Of a stretch of 64,000 nucleotides of DNA, positions 23,901-35,646 are shown one piece after another. Within the stretch, counting starts at the first letter, position 1. Each line of letters opens with the position of its first letter. The notes under the pieces were generated by a model, which was not told the DNA's origin, ran no database searches, and saw only the letters and a program-made list of their open reading frames with translations. The DNA is from Adineta ricciae. Taxonomy: Eukaryota; Rotifera; Eurotatoria; Adinetida; Adinetidae. The stretch spans positions 114,214 to 178,213 of the forward strand of contig CAJNOJ010000216.1 in the NCBI GenBank assembly GCA_905250025.1. The letters are read 5' to 3'. The position numbers and the translations under genes were made by a program.

Positions 23901-25620
23901 CTTAAAGCATACATCATGTCAATCATCAACAAATCCGTGTGAAAATGATGGGCAGTGTGTACCGATTGATGACCGCATTTCTGTGAATGACTTCACATGC
24001 ATTTGTAAAGAAGGATTCTTTGGAGATCGATGCGAAAATATCCAAAATCGAATTGACATTCAATTTGATGATCGTACACTCACAATAGAAAAACCTGTTT
24101 TAATTCATTTCATTACAATCCATAAAGGAACTGATCATGTACAAAGTACAATGTTAAAACAAATCAAATATGGTCAAAATCAAGTGACAATTCTGACGTC
24201 TATGACATTTCATCTTGTTTTTGTAGAACTTCTCCAAGGTGACTTCTATTTAACTGTTAAACGCGAAGAATCTATCAAATCCGAACATATTCGAACAAAT
24301 TTGTCATCCAACCATCAATGTATGTTTATTGATGAATTATTAAATGAAACATTGAAATCTTTTCATTACATTCGTCGTGTTAAATTTTATCCATACTTCT
24401 GTCGACAAAATCAAGATTTGATGTGCTTTTACGATGAACTCTACATGTGCATTTGTGATGAAGATCGGTTTTCCAATTGTTTTTCATTCAATCGGAATAC
24501 AACTTATAATTGTGATCAAAGAGAAAATCCTTGTGAAAATAATGGAAAATGTTTTCTAGCAAATCAAACATGTTCAAGTTCAATTCGATGTTTCTGTTCA
24601 GATTGTTTTTATGGAACAAAGTGTGAATTTACAACTGAAGGTTTTGTTTTATCTCTCGATTATATTCTCAGTTATCATATTAAACCAAATCTTTCATTTT
24701 TTCATCAGCCATTTATTGTGAAAATAAGTGTCGCTATCGTTACAATGATGTCTTTCATTGGATTTATTGGTGGATTATTAGCAATTGTGACATTTCGTAC
24801 GAAGAAAATTCAGATAAATGGTTGTGGATTTTATCTATATGCATCCGGTTGGATTTCAATTTTAATTCCAAGTGTATTAGTCATCAAATTTATTCAATTG
24901 ATTTTATTACAGATGAATATTTACAGAAATTTATCGATTTTTCGCTTGAATTGTGTTCTATTAGATGTAGTCATTAAAGTTCTTTTAGCAATTAATGATT
25001 GGCTTGATGGATGTGTTTCGATTGAACGTGTTTTCACTGTTAAACAAGGTGTCAAATTCAATAAAACTAAAAGCAAACAAATAGCCAAGTGGGTAATTCT
25101 ATTTATTCTTCTTTTTACGACTCTAACTCACCTTCATGATCCTCTTCACCGACAATTAGTTAAAGACGTCGATGTTGATGAACAACGAATCTGGTGTATC
25201 TCTCATTATTCATCGTCGATTAATAATTACAATTCATTTATAACTTTGTTTCATTTTCTTGTTCCATTCGCTATTAATTTCATTTCAACAATAATTATTA
25301 TAATTTCAATCGCTCAAAATCGTTCAACTGTTCAAACAAGATTATCATATTTGGAACATTTAAAATTACAATTAAAGGAACATAAACATCATTTTATTGC
25401 ATCATTTACATTAATATTATTGGGATTACCGCGCCTTGTCATTTCATTTATAAGTGGATGTATGAAATCACCGAGTAATTCTTGGTTATTTCTCTCGGGT
25501 TATTTTGTTTCGTTTTTACCATCGATGATGACATTTATTGTTTATGTTTTACCATCAAAAACTTATAAAGATCAATTTAATAATGTTGTTGAAAAAACAC
25601 TTCGACGCTTTGATCCATAG
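20989..25620 (+). CDS. large receptor with LDLa and EGF repeats and a C-terminal 7TM domain
   Basis: Single open exon. As assembled it has 1543 residues including an X, but 164 bp are duplicated around the N at 23269, so the real protein is probably ~1488 aa. Signal peptide at residues 1-18. LDL-receptor class A-like modules follow at ~164-240 (..CDGVYDCVHGDDEEFC.., ..CLDATDESGYG) and a degenerate one near 480-525. EGF-like modules have the CxCxxGxxGxxC pattern at ~925-1017 (NPCENDGQC..CICKEGFFGDRC) and ~1174-1213 (NPCENNGKC). The C-terminal ~300 residues hold about seven hydrophobic segments starting at ~1240, with a rhodopsin-like layout. Likely a cell-surface receptor or adhesion-type GPCR; ligand unknown. 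Many N-x-S/T sites fit an extracellular region. Confidence 0.85.
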   Translation: MQLIQLFIFLSIFLVCYSRYLFYDTNNEHAFDCLYAHIQDFHEVKNGVYLTFDHLFPYCQRIDKSEKPIFILDENVKNRISFQELSRNGITSSQLLDWSIPVDIAEEYAINGENSDKFIYNCSSPWFGSTCQYQLINDQQIPFGELVRLTFLQRESPSLDLDFPVGTCYPFLKSCIRGPFPMCLDWREICDGVYDCVHGDDEEFCYLLEQNHCSEDEFQCRRSKECISQIFVDDYEASFDCLDATDESGYGSLEFGELCMTFPTFDCEEMCREADRSFPCGDGQMALYLTPHFTSFCENLRDRYTTIALFTSFDYISSSACRQRLICLVRPDKIKFLIHSQDQIRCQLPLDYCPLEWLVFPEYPILYSLFQFVYLTNRSISLSTNDITPDFICFNASRCPKYLFCSVDIGMKNGYHCCHTSNMTRWKIDIWEESPTIFGHILEDCLKITRDKEFLLTAEETSSSININNQWINLHKTYPFPYTCDGHRHILDDDETDETDCYLWPCNNPYTRCNRRFQCLNAIDESNCLYSSCAPNEIRCDDMAQEINGLSYCLPVSNLADDYTQFDPYKYYRLIHLSNETIGDLENYLFWNQTRCITIKYSDQNRLISLVGNNDDSCVMPRYLTSFIPNTIIVSRNKTALCKSGPILTDNFYKQSPYLQSSRLGYFPSVIPQVAYRSTEIQSSQPTLLDLRSDDFVNWYCNRGFLIFYQNNQTTKCLCPPSYFGSRCQWQSQRVSLTLQLKYFTFTYEMPIFQIISMLIXIFYQNNQTTKCLCPPSYFGSRCQWQSQRVSLTLQLKYFTFTYEMPIFQIISMLIDDRGQISPYDEQVIHLPKRDCGTKYHFYLLYPSRPKDSSLNYSIRIDVFNRITLTHWTSWLLPIPFPFLPVNRFAAQLVIPFNSQQIALSCPLSCGKYGKCLKYVNTNFSYFCQCDSGYSGSNCQLNHNCSCSSDSFCLSSSICICPLYKFGSKCYLKHTSCQSSTNPCENDGQCVPIDDRISVNDFTCICKEGFFGDRCENIQNRIDIQFDDRTLTIEKPVLIHFITIHKGTDHVQSTMLKQIKYGQNQVTILTSMTFHLVFVELLQGDFYLTVKREESIKSEHIRTNLSSNHQCMFIDELLNETLKSFHYIRRVKFYPYFCRQNQDLMCFYDELYMCICDEDRFSNCFSFNRNTTYNCDQRENPCENNGKCFLANQTCSSSIRCFCSDCFYGTKCEFTTEGFVLSLDYILSYHIKPNLSFFHQPFIVKISVAIVTMMSFIGFIGGLLAIVTFRTKKIQINGCGFYLYASGWISILIPSVLVIKFIQLILLQMNIYRNLSIFRLNCVLLDVVIKVLLAINDWLDGCVSIERVFTVKQGVKFNKTKSKQIAKWVILFILLFTTLTHLHDPLHRQLVKDVDVDEQRIWCISHYSSSINNYNSFITLFHFLVPFAINFISTIIIIISIAQNRSTVQTRLSYLEHLKLQLKEHKHHFIASFTLILLGLPRLVISFISGCMKSPSNSWLFLSGYFVSFLPSMMTFIVYVLPSKTYKDQFNNVVEKTLRRFDP
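23105..23433. repeat. contig-end duplication around N (assembly artefact)
   Basis: Bases 23105..23268 (164 bp) are repeated exactly at 23270..23433 on the other side of the N at 23269. The added 165 bases keep frame, so the receptor ORF falsely gains 55 codons. Confidence 0.9.
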
Positions 25621-26392
25621 ACTTGATCTTCTTACTCATATTAATAATTAGCTTTTTTCTCTGTTCGTTCTTCTTGTCGCTTCTTTGACAATAAAAACTC
25701 AAAGATGAGATCTTCCTCTACTCAAATTCGACGAAGAAGGGAAAATACATAATCTCGATGTGATGCTATTTTTATACATACTCAACTTTGTATCATTGAT
25801 TCTTTCTCTCATATGGCAACAAAAATAGTTGACCTGTATGTGAAAGAATATCATGCAACATAAAGTATAGACCCTTTAGGAACGCCCCTTTGAATTAAAC
25901 AACAATCAAAATACAAAAGATTTGTTTGAGTATCTGATAATGCAGATAGGCAAATAAATAAAGCATATCGAGCCTTTTACTATCGGACCTCTTTGTAGTC
26001 AGAGTAAAATATTTGTCGAACATCAAAATATCGACTCTGATCTCATTATTAGTTATAGGCCGTGACTTCATTCGGTTTGATTAACAATTTTTTGCTACTA
26101 ATTACAATAGAGCGCACGATTAGCAAAATGACGATAGATCTGTCCCGATTTTATTTATGGAATCTTTTGTGACGTCAATTCATTATATCTGTGACTGCGT
26201 ATATAATTATACAAAATGTTCGATGCTGCCGGATCTATACATGAAGCGTTTTGCGTAGTAAATCAAAAGTCATGTCACATCAAAGTTGTTTCTATATAAG
26301 CCATCTAATTATTGCGCTATTTTTCTGCACCCAACCTTTCTTATCTATTCGCTTAGAGTTACTGAATATAATTCAGAGGTCAAAAGTTCCTC
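25621..26392. other. intergenic, no gene seen
   Basis: 770 bp of AT-rich spacer between two plus-strand receptor genes. AATAAA at 25690 may end the LDLa receptor transcript. No coding signal recognised. Confidence 0.45.
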
Positions 26393-27360
26393 ATGACTCT
26401 ACTTCAGGATGCTCAAAAATTATCATTGTATGGTGGTATCGTCTTACTTGTATTCGGTATAATTGGTAATGGAATTAATATTCTAGTCTTTACTAAAGTG
26501 CGTATTTATCGAATCAATCCCTGTACATTCTATTTTCTCATGAGTTCAATTGACAATCTCTTCTATGTTTGTCTTAATCTTCCCATTCGTATTCTAATTG
26601 TCTTTTTTCAAATTGATGTCATTGGATCATCTGATATATGGTGTAAAATACGAAACTTTCTTCTGACTGCTCCTAGTCTTATTTCTATCACTTATTCATG
26701 TTTAGCAATCATCGATCAGTTTTTAGTCACATCAAAAAGAGCCTTTCTTCGACGTTATAGTCAAATTAAATGGGCACATCGTATATCAATTATGGTGATC
26801 ATTTTCTGGTGTGTTTATTGTATTCATATATTCTTCGTAGTTCGAATTGTACCCAGTACGAAGGTTTGCACAAGTGACAATCCAAGTTATCTTGTCTATT
26901 CCGTAGTGTATCTACTTGCGATCATTTGTGGAATACCCGTTAGCATCATGACTTTGTTTGGACTCCTGACATATCGTAATATTCGAGAGACAATAGCTCT
27001 TGCTGAGTTAAACTACGATCGTCAGATGATACGAATGACTTTTATTCACGCCGTGCTTGTTGCTGTTAGTTTAATACCGTTTGGAATTAATAATGCGTAT
27101 AGTTTAATTACAGCTGGAACAGTGAAAAATCTGAATCGACAGATGATAGAATATCTTGTTAGTACAATTACGACTTTGGGTACATATCTATACTATGTGG
27201 TAAGTTCAATAAGTTTTGCACTTGAAGATCCAATTTGTAACTTAATTTGTTTTTGTAGGGAAGCTGTTATACGTTCTTGCTGACGTCAAATCGATTTCGT
27301 CAACGGGCCAGAAAAGAATTATTTAATTGGAGTCAGAAAAATAGAATAGAACCCGGTTAA
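26393..27360 (+). CDS. rhodopsin-like GPCR, paralogue 1
   Basis: Exons 26393..27199 (269 codons) and 27259..27360 (33 codons plus stop), with a 59-bp intron between codons; 302 aa. Seven hydrophobic segments begin at ~residue 10. TM1 has GNGINILVF (Asn1.50 present) and TM2 follows RINPCTFYFLMSSIDN. TM3 ends IIDQFLVTS where class A receptors normally have DRY, so the key Arg is Gln. The C-tail after TM7 (exon 2) reads SCYTFLLTSNRFR. Closely related to 30972..31937, with identical exon lengths. Lineage-specific GPCR families are common in rotifers; ligand unknown. Start chosen as the first ATG in frame next to the conserved LLxDAQ motif. Confidence 0.82.
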
Positions 27361-29090
27361 AGTTTTTCCCGAGAATGAGAGTGCAAATACACATTTATTT
27401 TCCTGCAAAGCCTCTTTTAGATGGATTTCATACTAAAATTATAAAACTTGTCTACATATGTCTCATTTTCTTCGTATTCCTTTTTTGGGCTCTTAGACAT
27501 TGTTGATACACATAGTCTTTTACGTATCTAATGAAGAAGGTTTCAGAGAAAAAGAATAAATTTCTCATATCATAGTACGAGGATTTCAACGAAGTCTGTA
27601 GTGAGTGTAACGCAAGTGTCACATCGTATTATATTCAAGGTGAGTTAAACCACTTATGATCAACACACTAATAATTGGGGAATCACCCAAATCACAGTAA
27701 ATACATCAAATTGTGTGTATCCATGGAGGAGATTTCATAATGAAAAATTCGTTTAAACAAACTAACATGTCCAAATCTTGTTTAATGTTCTTTTGAATTG
27801 GGATATACACATTTACAAGAGTGTAGTCAGCGAAAAAAGCTTTTGAAGTTAGAAACAGAACTTAATCTTGGAAGAAAAGCTTAAGAACACGATGATCCGC
27901 CTGTGCGATATACCATCTGAGCCATCAATTGTTAATATATACAGAAGTTGTATCAGCCAATATTCTAACGATTGTCATTCCGACGAATGTAAAAGGATTA
28001 ATTCTTCCAGTGACTTATTGCGTTGGCACCAATCTGTCTTCTCATTTCCATCTCATATATTCCATTTACTTCGTGTCATGATGATAAACACAACAATTTC
28101 ATACTCATTTATAGTTTCAAGAAATTAACCTTCAATATTAGGTAGAACAGAACTAATGTACGCATTAACATTATCAGAATAGAACAGAACACTTTACATC
28201 GCTTCGTCATTGTGATCTGTATATCGAAAAAGAAAGATCAAAAGTTCGTTTTACACTTCGAAAGAACTACGTGAAATGAAATAAGCAAATTACTCAGAAT
28301 GAAACAACAGGATATTTATGTTGAAATAAAAGTAAATCATCGGGGAGAAAACCTCACATGATGTTTAGTACTTTTGTAATTGTCAATAGCAGAACAACCA
28401 CGAACTTCTTGGCAAATATCGACTTCGCTTACGCATTTCAGAAAATATTTTCATATACTAGGAAATGTTGATCATAAATATGTCTCAACCATACTGAGAC
28501 AGTATTTTCCGCACTTCGGCTATGTCAATCACAATATTATCATCAATATACATAATATACGGTTTGTGAGTATTAGAACAACGATAATTCTTTCCGGAGC
28601 CAACCCCACTTTAGATTTTCAATAGCATAGCAGATACTGCCGCAGTGCACGCAATTCTTGAAATTACAGTAGGAATATATTTGCAGTCTACACTGTCCTA
28701 TATGCTATATCTATTATGATGAAAGAAGAATAGTTAGAATGCTACTTACTTCATTTTATTATCAAATATCTCATGTTACTTATTTCTAGTTTTCATTCGT
28801 TGCCATGAGCATGATGTCATTTTACTCGTGTCTAGACCGACGCAGTAGAGTTCTTTCGCGAAATAGGCATTCACATTGATTTGACATTCTTCAATAAACT
28901 TGTTCTCGCCCCACAATTACAAACCTATTATGTTAAGTTCACCAGTAAAAAAAGAGTACTAAGAGTACATTCAAAGTCTATGTATTTTTTTTCTATTGTC
29001 TCTTTCTCAAGAGTTATATAGCTTTAAAAAGTATGAGATAACTTTTCTCAGAAAAATTGTGAAATCCAATTTGAAATCGAAGTATTTATT
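27361..29090. other. intergenic, no confident gene
   Basis: 1.7 kb of AT-rich sequence. Small plus-strand ORFs at 27868..28128 and 28380..28625 match no family and have no consistent splice partners. Treated as non-coding. Confidence 0.4.
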
Positions 29091-29691
29091 ATGAAATTAT
29101 TCTACGACGCTCAACTACTCACACTCTATGTTGGTATTTGTCTCTTTATCGCATGTGTTATTGGAAATGGAATTAACATTCTGGTCTTTTCCAAAGTTCG
29201 CATTTATCGAACAAATCCTTGTGCATTCTACTTCCTCATGGGCTCCATTGACAACATGTTCTATGTTTGTTTCAGTCTTCCGATTCCTATCTTAAGCGAG
29301 ACTTATCGAATGGACATATTTCGAGGATCTGATGTATGATGTAAAATACGACAGTTTTTTCTCTTCGTTCCTGAGTTACGGTTTGGCCGTCAGTTGATTC
29401 GAATAACATATATTGATATTGCGCTTGTTCCTGTGAGTTTGATTCCCTATGGTGGCGCGAAAGCACACAGCTAGATCACCGCTGTAGTAGTGAAAGATTT
29501 GGATCGGCAAACAAAGGAAAGTTTCGCCACAACGGTTGTCACTTTTGGAGCATATTCATACTAGTTGGTATGTAGATGGGTTTTTACATACTTATAATCA
29601 TTGAAAACACGTATCTGTCCTTATTGGAAAGTTGTTAGAAGTTTTTGTCGATGTCGAGTCGCTTTCGTCGAATGGTGATAAGGAAATAGTG
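29091..29691 (+). pseudogene. rhodopsin-like GPCR pseudogene (paralogue 2)
   Basis: The first 82 codons are nearly identical to the gene at 30972. Then TGG (Trp of VWCKIR) has become TGA at 29337. After ..FLFVP.. the sequence jumps to the intracellular loop 3/TM6 region, losing TM3-TM5 (about 300 bp). Further stops follow, in AKAHS*ITA and YSY*. A remnant of the second exon, with a GSC-like start and RFRR, is visible at 29629..29691. A dead tandem copy between two live paralogues. Confidence 0.85.
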
Positions 29692-30971
29692 TTCTGTTGA
29701 AAGCGAAAAAAATGCGATAGAGCCTCATTAAAGCTGTCAAGCATTTTATTTGTGTTTTATTTCTGTCGATTATAAATCGATGCAATTTCATATTCGAAGA
29801 AATTGTGTTCAAGAACATATGTTAATAAAATAAAATAATGCAAAAATAACACAAAAAAGTGCCAATAATCTCATTAGAAAAAAATATGTTTCATCAAATC
29901 GACCTTTGCGTTCTTTTAACTAAAATAATTCAAGTTTAGAAAAAAAATCAACAAACAAAACCATTGAATGATTTAACGAGTTTTTTTAAAATAATTTATG
30001 ACGGTAACAAATATGTGAAAGTATCTTCCAAGTTGGCAGTTTAATCCTTATATGTAAACAAGAAAATTTGCTTTTTTTGTCAGTCTGCTGTATGCATTCA
30101 TTTTCTGCAAGAAGTAGCATTATTAAACTCTCCGCAGAAATTATCTGAGTGCAAAGAAAGGTCAACATGGCATTGAAGATCACTGAGCCTATCTTCGTGT
30201 TAAATTTAACGTAACGAAATTTCTTGCAATATTTTACTGACATAGAGACATTTGAGTGCAATGGTACTCGGTTTTAATCCCAATGAGCTTGATGGCTTAA
30301 AAGTTTGTGAAATATAGTTATTGTTTCTCATTTCCCATATGATAAGGTCGATTTTTACTTGAAGATCGAAGAAGCAAAACACTTTTCCCAAATTCGAATC
30401 TAACAATGTAGTAGAGCTAATTTTATGGTAACCTTTATTTGTAGAACGAATAAAAAAGGCAAACAAAGTTCGATGTTGCAGCATCAATAAGAATAACTTT
30501 GTAGTTATTTGATATATTCAATAGTACTCAACAAAATATCGTTTATAGCGACGAACATAGAATGATTGTCATTCAAATTACTTTAGGTTATTTTTAATCC
30601 TAAGCGCCGCTTATATTCGGATATTTTCTCTGATTAGAAATATTTTGAAAATATTTTCAAATTAAAAAACACCTTTATACAGATATGTCCTAATAGAAAT
30701 TTATCGTATTCTTCTATGACATGAATTCATTCAGATAATGGTTCGTGCGTAATTAATATCATTTGTAGATATTTTACCTTAAGTTTAAATCATACAAAAG
30801 AAGTAACTGAGAATATAAATATATTTTATTCGATATTCTCTCGCTACAAAAAAATGAGGAAATGCTTTTTTCGGAATCTCGTTCTATCGACGTAAAATAC
30901 CGTTTGCACTATAAAAACTATCAGTAATTTCTTTTATTCTCAGTGTAATTTTCAACTGATTCACGATCGTT
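29692..30971. other. intergenic, no gene seen
   Basis: 1.28 kb, very AT-rich. Minus-strand open stretches at 29986..30487 show no domain or codon pattern I trust. Confidence 0.4.
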
Positions 30972-31937
30972 ATGACACTACTCTACGATGCCCAACTACT
31001 CACACTCTATGTTGGTATTTGTCTCTTTATCGCATGTGTTATTGGAAATGGAATTAACATTCTGGTCTTCTCTAAACTTCACATGTATCGCACAAATCCT
31101 TGTATATTCTACTTCATCATGGGTTCTATTGACAACATGTTCTATGTATGTTTCAATCTTCCGATTCGTGTTCTTAGTGATTGTTATCGAACTGACATAT
31201 TTCGAGGATCTGATGTATGGTGTAAAATACGACAGTTTTTTCTCTTCGTTCCCGCTCTAATCTCTGTCACATTTTCATGCTTAGCTATCATTGATCAGTT
31301 CTTAGTCACATCAAAAAGTGCCTATCTTCGTAGCCGCAGTCGAATCGAATGGGCACATCGAATATCACTCGTTGTCATCGTTTTCTGGTGTCTGTATGGT
31401 GTTCACGTTTTCTTTTTGTATCGTATTTTACCAACTACTAAAACCTGTGGAAGTGACAATCCTGCTTTGGCTATCTACTCACCGATCTATCTACTTGGCA
31501 TCATTTGTGGAATACCAGTAGGGATCATGACTTTGTTTGGTCTGTTGACTTATCGAAACATTCAACGGACAGTGCGTCTTGCTGAATTACGATTTGACCG
31601 TCAGTTGATCCGAATGACTTCTATTCATGTTGTGCTTGTTACTGTGAGTTTGATTCCATATGGGATTAACAGAGCTTATACTTTAATTACAGCTGGAGTA
31701 GTAAAAGATTCAGATCGACTGATGAAAGAAAGTTTCGCTACAACGATGGTCACTCTTGGAACATATCTATACTATGTGGTAAGTGGATTGGTTCTTTTAT
31801 CTCCATATGTTTGAAATATATATTTGTCTTTATAGGGAAGTTGTTATGCGTTCTCTCTAACATCAAGTCGATTTCGTCGGATAGTCAAAAAAGAAATTTT
31901 TGCTTGGTGTCGTATGAATAGAATAGCACCTTCGTAG
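30972..31937 (+). CDS. rhodopsin-like GPCR, paralogue 3
   Basis: Exons 30972..31778 (269 codons) and 31836..31937 (33 codons plus stop), 57-bp intron, 302 aa. Same exon lengths and intron position as 26393..27360. GNGINILVF in TM1, and IIDQFLVTS in place of DRY at the end of TM3. ELRFDRQLIRM precedes TM6, and exon 2 encodes SCYAFSLTSSRFRR. The 5' 240 bp are almost identical to the pseudogene at 29091, suggesting recent duplication or conversion. Plasma-membrane receptor; ligand unknown. Confidence 0.84.
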
Positions 31938-34900
31938 GAGTCTTTTGAAAATAAAGAAATGTTCAGATTGGATTTCATGACACATTTTCATCATCATTCG
32001 AGTCAATCCCGTTCCGTAATAGACAGGTCTCTCTAAATAGTATGCTCCTCAACGGCAAAAATTTGGAAAAACGCCCTATAGGGTAGGAGACTTTTTACAC
32101 AAAAAAACACATGCGATGTGCTCAACCATAATAGAAGGTCCGGAGCTTTTTATTGCGGGAAGGAGTTTATTATGATTCGACTACCTTTTATTATAGAAAA
32201 CAATGTGTTCTGCGTAATACAAGATATTTAATTTGAATGCTTCAATCTATATCATGACAATCATGAAGAATATAACAATCGTATATCGATAAGAAAACTC
32301 AATAGCATCATTCACATAGGCGACGCATTACATATAGTATATGTACTACGTCGGTAGACATTAAATATCTACAGATATTCAAAATTGGATGAAGTGCTGA
32401 AGTGATTCTTATCATGGCGACTGGAAATCCACGCATAAGTGCATTTGATTTCAAACGTAGGTATAATTAATTATCACTAAGTGAAAAAAGCATGATCATC
32501 TAACTGACAAATGAAAACGAAATGAATTCGCTTGGTTATGGGGATTTTATCATTTACAATGGTATACTTCTGATGGTTTCTGATGCATCATGATCAACAG
32601 GAAAGCCAATATGTGTTGGCATTGAATGCAGTCTAGTTATTCAGTTTGGCATACTAGCGACTGATTTGTCAGAACTTTTCTATGTGATGAACTATTCACC
32701 TAGTATATCATTATCTGTCATCTTTTAATCAACGTTTACTGTATTGTCAAATAATTCTGTAAGTTAAATGAAGATTGAGTAAGTATGAGATTCTGTCAGG
32801 TGATTTAACAACAAATCTTTCGGATGATATAGACACAGTCATGGGTGAATATGCTTAGAGAGAATTATACTATGAAAGTTGTTCTATTTGACGAGAAAGA
32901 GCAGATAAAAATTGCTCGAAGCAATTAAATGTCGCTCATGTTGACAAACTATATGATTTTTGTTATATTCAGAGAAACCGATTCGACACGCAGAATTTTC
33001 AATAAGAAGAACTTTGATTTTTTTTCTTGAAAAACATGTCCCTCAACTTCTTTTGTATTTGTGTGCCAGAAAAAAAAACTACGCAAAAGTTCATTCTGGA
33101 AAATTTCTACGCTTTTTCCTAACATTATCTCTACATATAAAGATATATCGTTGATATTTCGAAAAGTTACTCCAGAAATCGGAATTTCGAGAAGAAAAAA
33201 GCTGATTTTTTTTTCACCAAAAATGTTTTCTACAGTCGACCAATATTTTGAAGTCGAAAAAGATTCGAAGTATGAGAATAATAAATTATGAATAAGAAGA
33301 TGAAGATTGAATACATTTCGATTGTGAAATTGACATGAAATGTTCAACTGTAGAGAATATAGAGAAAGAAAATATCTGAAAAACATCGTATTATTTCACC
33401 TTCATTATTAGAATTGAAAGACAAAAATGAATGTAAACTGGCGTCTATAAATCAAATTCGTCCAATGAATATTTGAATACACGACTAGTGATTCAGTTGA
33501 ATGAGTTTAACAAAGAAAAAAAATTGTTTTGTTTTGAACATTGTAACTATTATTAAACTGTGAAAATCTTCAATAAAAAAGAATTGATCGTACATTTGGA
33601 TTTAGTTTGAAATTCAAGGATAATTTCTGCGAAAAGGATTCTCTGATATAATAAAGAGGAAATATATTGAGACTTTGTTCCCAAGTAGAATAATCTGATA
33701 CGTTGCATAATTTCATCAATGTTTCAATGTGAGTGTAAGTTCATTTTTTCATTAAATACACGTTTATGTGATCGATCAAGTAAAGTACATTTTCTTTCCC
33801 TGAAATCTAATTGAATTGCTAAACAGTAAATATTCAGTCATGTTCGTTGTGCATTATGAGCAGTGCGCATGAGTAACATTTGAGTAAATCGTTCAACGAT
33901 GTTTGCAAATATTAGAAATTTCGTTTCTTTTCGCATCCACAGAATCTCTCGATTATTTTTCTACAAATCAAAAGATATGTACTTTTACTTTTCCTCAATA
34001 AAAATAAAACGAAAATAGTCCCAATTGATGTTATTGTTAATTTGTAAATATTCGTATTTGATGCAACACTTGATAGTAAAAATAGCGCGTTTTGTTTCAA
34101 ATGCGAATGCCACAGAGTTTACCTTTCAAATCTACGTCAATTCCATGATGAAAATAAGAAACAAATATAGAAATAATCGTAACCACGACTTTCTCGAAGT
34201 ACATTTCTCGAGACGGAACAGTGAGAATTACAAACATCTATACACTCGTTCAAAGTATACTTCGTTTTATTAACATTTCATTAATCATGATGATTTGGGT
34301 ATTAACATTAACAATACTTTTGATCATTATTCTTCTGCAATCAGTAACCACAGAAGATCCTCGATCGTTTATGATTTCTTGCAATGATAGTCATATCAGG
34401 AACACGAATACCGCTTGGTGAAGAGAAAAATGGATTTTTTTCATGGATTTCTGAAGTCGTCACTTGTTCTCATGTGTGAAAACTGCTACTTTTATATTTC
34501 CTTCCGTTCTTTTCTCAAAATAAAGAGCCAACTACAACATCAACAACACCCGGCCCTAAAAATATGCCGAAAATTAAATAAGTGAAACGCGAATATCGGA
34601 GAATGATACAAACTTCACTAATTCGAAAAGATATGTTTTCCGAATCATTAGATGAAATTTCTGAGAAATCTTTCAAGACAGTCGGTCGACATAAAGCAAT
34701 CACATACTGAAACCACGTGAATGAACTCATCTTCAGTAGGCAATATTTCGATATAGTTTCACTAACGTGGCAGCCTTAGAGACATTGGAATGATCATTAG
34801 GAGTATAATTTCATTGACTGAATTGAGTATATTGTTATACAAATTCAAGAGTAACGAGATTCAGGAATATCCATAAAACAATATTTTACACGAAAGAGTT

Positions 34901-35646
34901 TGCTACTTATGATATTTTCGCCCTCAAACAAACAAGTCAGATCAGTGAATGAAAAGTTGTTAAAAATAGTATCTTTTCTCATTTTTTTTGTATTACTTTG
35001 TGTGAATATCAATCTCAAACTTGAATGTTACGCGAACTTATTACATGGCTACAGTCTTACTATATGGTACAGTTTGATCGTGGGTGGATCAAATATTACT
35101 GGTTCTATGAGCGGTGCTGGAATATATGATTGAAGAGATGAAATATTTGATGAAGATATTTCAAAATAAAGATAAATGAAATTACACCAATAAAAATTCC
35201 AATGAATATTGAAAAGAAATCCAATCTTAACAAATTTGTAATGAATATTATTCTCTCACAAAACTGTTATTATACACAAATTCGATGCTTTTTTATTCCG
35301 TTATTTTGATCTTTGATAACAGAATACTATGAAATTCATATCAAGTCATTCCGTCCTTCTTCTATATTCTCTCATATATCATCAATCAAATTGATTCTCG
35401 TACTTATTCCTCGATGATTCTCAATAACAAGAGATGAATGAATGTTTTTAGTTAATCAAGATAAGTCTGTTACATTGTAAGTTAGATAAAAATGTATCAA
35501 ACAAATTAGAGATTTGATAAATGTTAAAATGCAGGATAACACTTTCACAAAATTCGATTCTTCCATGTTTTATTTAGAACTTCCCTTATCGATTGCTGAA
35601 TTCCTAGATTCTCACTATAATTTCTTACAATCTAAATAGACGAAAT
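31938..35646. other. long intergenic region with a possible gene remnant
   Basis: 3.7 kb of AT-rich sequence without a confident gene. At 34287 an ATG opens a strongly hydrophobic signal-peptide-like stretch followed by ..EDPRSFMISCNDSHIRN, and at ~34526..34690 there is a Thr-rich segment (EPTTTSTTPGPK) and a protein-like frame with one stop. No splice combination that I tried joins them cleanly, so this may be a decayed small membrane or secreted protein. A hydrophobic ORF at 34900..35133 is similar in character. The minus-strand ORF at 32949..33386 is low-complexity and probably spurious. Confidence 0.4.

Noticed and set aside
32949..33386. 145-codon ORF on the minus strand
   Set aside because: Low-complexity Phe/Leu/Ser composition with no domain; the opposite strand is equally open. 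Likely chance in AT-rich DNA.
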